DNA of 64,000 nucleotides from Chalara sp. BL73 (Eukaryota; Ascomycota; Leotiomycetes; Helotiales): positions 186,001-250,000 of the forward strand of contig CAKJVC010000013.1 of assembly GCA_918026815.1 (NCBI GenBank). Direction: 5' to 3'. Below, piece after piece: positions 57,474 through 64,000 of this stretch; the first letter of the stretch is position 1, and every line of letters starts with the position of its first letter. The position numbers and the translations under genes are program-made. Below the pieces are notes generated by a model. The model was not told the DNA's origin. It saw only the letters and a program-made list of their open reading frames with translations, and did no database searches.

Positions 57474-59871
57474 TTTACACTGTTGCTTGGACTATCTCGA
57501 GAGTAACCGAGCGACTCTCTTCAAGCGGTCTATTCTCAGACAATCTGACTGAGACGATGCTGCGGACAAACTTTGGGGTGGTTCACTTGGACTATTTATA
57601 CAGAATCGAGCAGCTTTTCGCAAGTCTTTGTTGTCAAGGAAGGTGTCGTGGATTCAAGAAGAGGCTGCAGCTTTGGCCGGGGGGAGGGGGGAGTGCGCAA
57701 CGAATTACATTCAGAGCCCCCCCAAAACCGGTGATAGTCTGCCAGACTTATCCAACTGCTGATTGTCAGTGGTAGGCTAAGGTACGCGGTGTTTCACGAG
57801 TGATGTACACCCAGCCCAAAGGCGTACAGCGCAGGCTGTCAGGCTTATTTCATTTTTTTCAGCTTACAACTTAAGGAGTTTTTTAGACTAAGGCACGGAT
57901 GCACAAAAGATCCATAACCGTTGCGATACTTACCTTGAGAACATAGGAAGTTTATGGGACTCACTGTTTAGATTGAAGCTCTCCAATTTCCTTCAAAAGT
58001 TCGGTGAGGGAAGCTCAGAGCGTTTCTAGATCATTCATAACACTCTCATTGCTGTGCCAAGCGATATGAGCCAAGAAAACGTACCTCCCAGTTTTGAGAC
58101 AATTCATATCAAGGGGCATTCTCTGAGCCTGGTCCAGTGCAAGACATTGAAAAAGCCAGCAGCCCATCTATCCCTATCCAGAGCACAGGGATCGCTCTTG
58201 AACAAACAAGGGCCAATTCAGAAGATAGATATAATGCTTTGCCAGAAAGCCCACCCACATCACCCAAGTTTCAGATTCAGAATAATTTTCAGTAAACCCG
58301 GCAAGTTCCTGCTCAATATCCTAGCCTTGATGCCCTTGGTGTTGTAGCTATGTACTGCTGTGGCTGAATTCTTGACGCAGCTTCAGCATTGGTCTTGTAC
58401 TGTCCCAGGTCATCCTGCAGCCACGTGTCCGCAGCAGGCTGCAATAGATACGGATATTCACGCAGACTAATAACCTGAAAAGCAGGATTGTTTTAGAGCC
58501 TTGTATGGGCGACAATGGCGTTGCCGAGCGGCTGTACTACACTCTTGTTGTTCGTCGCACAAGGACAGTGGTATATCAAGGCAGCCAATAGCAGCTACAC
58601 TCGTGTGCTATCCCGTACATGTCTTCTAAGATCAATATGTCGAGGGCACATTTTACAGGACGAGCAAGCGCCGGAAAGCCCAGCCGTCCCGTCTATCTGC
58701 AATCACGGGTCCTACTCCACTCAAATAAGCAGCCATGTTTTGCCAGCCCCTGTCTGCACAAGGAAATGGCAAGAACATCTTGCAACTGAATAACGGGGAG
58801 GATTATTCTTGCGTGCCTGTAAGGCTGATATCGACCCGGTTGATGTTGTGGGCTCCAGGCGATGGCTGCACCCCAGCTGCAAGATTAGCGAGAGCCTCAT
58901 TAATTATTACAAAGTATCTGGCGTAAAACGGGTTGCCCTATGACCCTAAGATGATCCCCATCTGCTTGCTAAAATGATCTATAAGCATAGCATCATATAG
59001 AACTTAGTTCCTAATGGCAGTACCAAGACGCAGCTTCTATCTAAATCTCGGGTGCGATCTACGTAGGCAGAATCCGCTCACCGCCTGGTTTTTGGGTCCA
59101 GGCACCAGGGGCGTGTGAGCGGCGATGGTCAAATGAGCAGGTGGAGCCGCCCCTTAATGCACCTAAGCACGGTAGAGGTTACGCGCGGCACTACGCAATA
59201 CCCCTAGCCCGCACATCGTAATTTTGTGGGGTAAAAAGCGCCTTTTTATGGATGACTCAGCTCAGCTGCATCCGGAATAATGTAGGGCCGAGCTGTTGGG
59301 CGGCAACCAATTCACCGACCCGTCCCGAGTCTTCTTTCCATTTCTTTCCAACAGTTAAGTATATAGCTCCTAAATCGCTTTTTGCCCTGCAATAAGCTAT
59401 GCTCTCGGTGTTTATTTTGTCACTGCTTCCTATGTGAATCGTGCTGCCCAGAGTCGTCACCTAATAGAACGCCCGAGTAGTCTCACGGAATATGCTCTCA
59501 TTCTCACACTTGGCTTTCGATAGTGGTAGTAAGTGTCTGGCTCCACCTAGCGAAGATTATATAGCCGCACTACGGGCGAGGGGGTTCGTCGAGCATCGAG
59601 TTGTTGGGCCCCTTTTAGCCTTAAAAAATGTAACCACAACCGCACGACTCTTCGTAATCCAGATGGGATGACGACACGCGATACGTTCAGCATCGAACAT
59701 CTACGTGAGAAGGAGAGAGAGAAGGAGTGGAGAGAAGGAGTCGATGGGACATTTCACCGCCGAGACTGAGGAGAGGAAGAGCAAAGAGATGATTCAACGC
59801 GGAAGAAGGATAATTTTGATGACCGGGCGATCGTTACATCACGTACTAGTTCAGGACTTGAAGTAGCTGGG
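57474..59871. other. Long stretch without a supported gene
   Basis: The first part should be the promoter of the membrane-protein gene. Frames at 58054-58347 and 58515-58793 (plus) have no domain and no splice partners. A purine-rich stretch (GAGAAGGAGAGAGAGAAGG, from about 59707) precedes the HET remnant. No transposon ends were recognised. Confidence 0.45.
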
Positions 59872-61092
59872 TTCGAACTATTCCGCGAGTGGCTTCGAAC
59901 CTGTGATAACGAGAAACACCCGTGTTCCCCTATGTCTTACCCCTTACCCACAATAGTCATTGATCTGGGAGGCCGTGGGAACCGTGATCCGATACATCTT
60001 TATCGTCCATACGAAGGCGAGAGAGGGCGATACGTTGCGTTGTCGCATCGCTGGAGTGACCTTAGCAACTTCTGCACTTTTCGGTGAAACGTCAACGGTC
60101 GGCATCAGGGGATGAGTATCAACAGTCTGCCAAAGAAATTCCAAGATGCGATCACTGTCACTCAGCGACTCGGCATACGATTCCCGTGGATGGACTCGAT
60201 TTGCATAATTCAATGTCATGATGGATGCCGCTAATACGGCGGAAGCAGCAACTGGAATATTGAGCGGAACAAGATGGAAGATTAATTTGGTTCAGCATAC
60301 CTCACTATTGCTGCCACCTCCGTTACACACCGCCAGGACGACGAAGGATTTATCGAGCGCCAGTCATACGCACGTTGGGCAAAGGACCAAAATTCTGCGA
60401 GTCCATATTCTGATTCAGTCGCTATCGATGATATTCAGCGTGACGTGGACGGATCTGATCTAAATAATAGGGGTTGGGTCTTACAGGAGAGAGCCTTGTC
60501 TCATCGAACAATTCATTTCACCTTGACCCAAGCCTATTGGGAGTGTGGTCATGGTATTCGCTGCGAAACCCTTACTGAAATGCGGAACCAAACAACACAG
60601 TTTCTGAGCGACCCTGAGTTCCCGAGATCTATTTTGGGTCATTTTGAGGGGACTGGGACTGGACTTTCCGAGTGGCTCTTCAAGAAATATTCGGGGTTCA
60701 ACCTTACGAGGCTTACCGACAGGCCTGTTGCAATATCCGGGCCTGTAAAGCGACTTGCAGGCACTCTCGAGACCCAGTGTCTGTATGGCATTTTTGAGAA
60801 ATACCAGCATAGATGCCTGCTTTGGCGGCAGTCTGGAGATAAATTGAAGCGGATATTATACCCAGGCAATCAGAAGGTGCCATCGTGGTCCTTGATGGCA
60901 TACGAAGGGAGGATTGCGTATATAGAGATTGAATTGGAAGAAGTGGAACGGAACATGGCTGTCCATAGTCTGTTCGAGGCACCTGAAGGCGATGCACATG
61001 CGCTGATTGCTCACGCGCGAATCCTCCAATTGGAAGGTATTGGCGATGAATGGGGTAGGTTGGCATACGATAAGGGAGAAGAACGGCGATAG
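59872..61092 (+). pseudogene. Broken HET-domain gene
   Basis: One frame carries the whole HET pattern: a lead FREWLRTCDNEKHPC, then RYVALSHRWSD (first HET block), LPKKFQDAITVTQRLGI with FPWMDSICIIQ (second), KMED and FGSAYLTIAATSV, then NNRGWVLQERALSHRTIHF (third block with the WxLQER motif) and YWECGH. Stops interrupt it at 60085-60087 (TGA), 60232-60234 (TAA) and 60283-60285 (TAA); the final 215 codons (60445-61092) are open. The region after the HET domain continues to a natural end. HET proteins trigger heterokaryon incompatibility cell death in filamentous ascomycetes. This copy cannot make the domain. The first exon may be missing, as no good ATG precedes 59872. Confidence 0.85.
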
Positions 61093-61844
61093 GAAGGAGG
61101 CGATTGATCTTCGATGAAGACGGCATTACAGACATCACTGACATTCAAACGCTGCGGCATATCGTTATACTACTTCACGGTGAGATACTAGCCTATTCTA
61201 ACCTGCATTGTTTACACCATCACGCTGACTGGTAATTTGGCTCCCCGAACTTACTTTTCTATCTCCGCTGGTTAGTGTTCTAACTCCCAAAGGCGTACTT
61301 TATCATTTAGGTACCCGCGTACTTCATCTCGCAGTTGATCGGGTAGCTGGTCGGTTTCTGAGACTAAATCTAGTTAGCGAATCAATTAAAAAATCAATTA
61401 AAAAATCCTTTTTAATTTGTATGAAAACTTACTTATTATTATTGCTTCTTTCTGCTTTACTGTATAATTTTGCACTTTTAATGATTTCCCTGCCGCCTCT
61501 TCTTGAAAAATCGTCGTCAGATTCGCCGTACTATTCATCACACAGCATGTTTATGTCGACTAAAAGGCGCCGGGTTCCTTTTCCGGATTCGTTGTAAATA
61601 ACGATGCTGAGTATCTAATCCAAATTAGAAGCTGTATAAAGGTATTAGCAAAGAGTAACTAACATAGCTTTTATTTTTTAGAATACCCCGCAACAAGTGA
61701 AAGATCACATGGGGAGCAAAGCTTTCTCGGAATGGCTGGCCTAGAGCAAGTTTGATATTGGCACAAGCGGTCATTATATTTCATCTACAAAGTTTTACTG
61801 CCGAAGCTCCCATACACACTCTTCTTCACTAATTCTCTAATTCT
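61093..61844. other. Convergent 3' spacer
   Basis: Lies between the ends of the HET remnant and the transporter gene. AT-rich from 61370 to 61700. No gene seen. Confidence 0.55.
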
Positions 61845-63521
61845 CTAGTAAGCGTAGAAGACCCCTGTATCACCACTTCTCTTTAGCTTGCGATTGGCAC
61901 TCATTAGCCATATACGGAACACCCAGGCGCTTGCGATCGTTGCAAAAGCAAAACCGGAGTTCGCTCCCATAGCCACCAAATACTTTGGTCCGTCCGATTT
62001 AGGATACAGGTAGGCTGTATAGATGTACGAGGCATTTGCGACGACATTGACGATGCTCAGTGATACTGCCTTCTTCTCCGTCGTCTGACCCAACGTAGCG
62101 GATACCCATCCCAAGATCACCGAGTTCACGGCGTATGCTCCGGAAGCAAACAGGAAACAGGAGATGTAGCGAGCCGCCGTGTTAAGAGTAATACAGGAGA
62201 TGATGAACCCTACCATGGCGGCTCCCATGCTGATAGTAATGTGCCAAGTGCGCTCATTGTACTTCCCAGAAGTATACCCGACAAGATATCCCACGAACCC
62301 AGAGACGAGATATGGTGGGCAGGTAAGAACCAGTGTGATTGTTCGATCGAAGCCAAGAGACCCAACCACGGTAGGGAAGAAGTTGTTGAACGAGCAGGCC
62401 GAGAGATGCATATTCTGCATGAAGCAGAGCAGATACAGACGGGGATCGCGAACAGCTTGCATGAATCCCGCTTTCGTACCTTTATTCGGAGCAAGACCGA
62501 CGGTGTCGCGCTTAATGCGCTCGTCGGCGAGGATCCGTTCTTCTTCGGTGAGCCACTTTGTGTTGATGGGGTGATCGGGGAGGAGAAAGAAAGCTGCGAG
62601 AGCGACGGCGAAGGTCACGATTCCCTCGATGATGAACAGCCTTTCAAATATTAGATTATCTTTTGAACGAATAGTTGACAGAGGTCCTCTTACCATTGCC
62701 AACCATGGAGCCCCTGGGCGCCGTCAATGGAACTGAAAGTGGCTGCGGCGATGAGACCCGCGAAGGACGTTGCGAAAATATTTCCCGAATACAAAATTGC
62801 AATTCGAGTTGCAACCTCCTTTCTGGTATAGAATATGCCGAGAAGATACAAGGCACCGGGGTCTTTAGCGGCTCGTTAGCACACCCGTAGCTCGAAAGGT
62901 GCGGTGGAATACCTACAGAATGGCGCCTCAGTCACCCCCAAAAAGAACCGAACCATGACCAGGCCGGTATAGTTCTTGACCAGAGCTGTGAGAGAAGAGA
63001 CAACAGCCCAAGCAATCATGCATATGGACATATAGATTGAAGGACGAATCTTGCTCGAAGACATCAACATGTTGGACGGAACCTGCATCAAAAGATACCT
63101 ACAGACGAGTTAGCATTTTATCGTTCTCCACGGCAAATTGAGACCACGATTAACTCACCCGACGAAAAGAATAGAAATACAAGTGTTGTACCTAATTGGC
63201 CGTTAGCCAGCACAATGATATGCAACCATGGAGCGCATACTGCGTCCCAACCAATCCCAAATGATTCTCCAAGCCGTTCAATCTTGCATTCGCAATGGCG
63301 TTGCGGTCAAGATAGTTCATGAAATACATGGCCCAGAGCGTCGGCATGATTCGGATGTCCAACTTCCTGACCAGTGCAATCTCAGCCGGGTCGCTCTTTT
63401 CGACGGCCCCGGCGTAGTCCCCAATGACTTGAGACGACTCCTTGATGGATGGCTTCTCGGGATCTTCGTGGTGAGCCGCGACATCGCGTTTCTCCTCGTA
63501 GCTGGGGGTCTTGACGGCCAT
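61845..63521 (-). CDS. MFS transporter of the anion:cation symporter (allantoate/nicotinate permease) type
   Basis: Exons 63521-63241, 63191-63159, 63098-62917, 62862-62694 and 62640-61845 join in frame to 486 residues. Introns are 49, 60, 54 and 53 bp; one exon is only 33 bp. The first helix reads LWAMYFMNYLDRNAIANARL, the signature opening of fungal ACS-family carriers. Others are YLLMQVPSNMLMSS, VRFFLGVTEAPFYPGALYLL (completed across the splice), RIAILYSGNIFATSFAGLI, and six helices in the carboxy half after a central loop with the usual acidic and basic stretch (TEEERILADERI). About twelve membrane segments are expected. ACS carriers move small organic anions such as nicotinate, allantoate or pantothenate into the cell with protons; the substrate cannot be read off. 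No lesion is visible. Its promoter lies to the right, inside the window. Confidence 0.85.
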
Positions 63522-64000
63522 GGCGCACCAAGTCTGAGAAGGTACCTGGGAGAATGAAGAGCGGTCTTGAGAGAAGAATTGAGGGTGTCAAGCAGGTCGG
63601 AGGGAGGGAGAGCCGGTGCTTTGGATACGCATCGAGATCAGACGATTCGATCAATCTTATAGAAATCCCCCCCCGGATCGCCTAGGGGAGCCTTTTCCCC
63701 AGACCCCACGGCTTCCTTTCCCCTGGCGTCCGCGATTCCATGATTTCGGGAGCAACGTACGACTGTGGGCTGGCCCGGCGAAACGAAGCCCGGAAGTAGC
63801 CTCATTGACGGTGCGGGGAAAGGCAAGGGCCAGGGCCATTGTAATGGAACGCGGAGGCGGATAATTATGTGGAGAACCTAGCTTTACGTGTTGTTGTTTT
63901 CACGAACAGTAGGGGTTGGGTTGGTTAGAGCAAATATAATCCATGTTAACTCACGAGCGAAGCATTTGCCACAGGTATCGCTACTTGCCATACTTGTCAC
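63522..64000 (-). promoter_or_regulatory. Promoter and leader region of the MFS gene
   Basis: This flank precedes the ATG at 63521. It contains a GC-rich stretch with CCCCCCCC at about 63668-63675 and further C-rich blocks near 63700-63720, but no certain TATA box. Regulator sites were not identified. Small open frames on both strands are without domains. Confidence 0.35.

Overview
The window reads as nuclear DNA of a filamentous ascomycete (Pezizomycotina). Genes are broken by short introns (mostly 47-86 bp, GT...AG, with CTAAC-like branch sites). The family content is also typical of such fungi: F-box proteins, HET, NACHT and NB-ARC STAND proteins, ankyrin arrays, a subtilisin fused to ankyrins, an ACS-type MFS transporter, an amidase-signature enzyme and small secreted cysteine-rich proteins. 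Gene density is low and many genes are broken, so this looks like an accessory, fast-decaying compartment. No rRNA, CRISPR or bacterial feature was seen.

Layout. 1-5.7 kb: decayed fucose-lectin-like, phosphotransferase-like and protein-kinase remnants. 5.7-7.2 kb: an intact F-box gene (-). 8.1-9.5 kb: a dead SPX-ankyrin gene of GDE1 type (-). 9.9-12.0 kb: a dead ankyrin gene (+). 14.5 kb: a small secreted protein (+). 15.8-16.3 kb: an orphan ABC-transporter nucleotide-binding-domain fragment (-). 16.7-18.7 kb: a five-exon membrane protein (-). 18.7-28.7 kb: mostly empty, with a dead NB-ARC gene (22.6-24.4 kb) and a frameshifted SnoaL-like gene (25.4 kb). 28.8 kb: a three-exon secreted protein with two knottin-like cysteine motifs (+). 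29.8-31.4 kb: an F-box-like protein (-). 48.2-51.4 kb: a dead NB-ARC/TPR gene (-). 52.2-54.0 kb: an amidase with its Lys-Ser-Ser triad (+). 54.6 kb: a MITE-like inverted repeat. 56.1-57.5 kb: a polytopic membrane protein (-). 59.9-61.1 kb: a dead HET gene (+). 61.8-63.5 kb: an MFS transporter (-).

The centre of interest is 32.7-46.9 kb. An ankyrin-subtilisin (S8) gene (-) is divergent from an intact 295-codon gene of unknown function (+). This is followed on the same strand by a very large STAND gene: alpha/beta-hydrolase-like domain, NACHT, about twenty or more ankyrin repeats, SPRY. Protease and receptor gene each carry one in-frame TAG plus a frame break. The receptor gene also holds a 221-bp solo-LTR-like insertion with a perfect 5-bp target duplication, and its P-loop lysine is replaced. 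The arrangement resembles a fungal NLR-type recognition locus with a protease partner that decayed recently. That functional link is inference from gene order and domains.

All coordinates and exon joins were read by eye. Family names rest on motif recognition, not on a database search.
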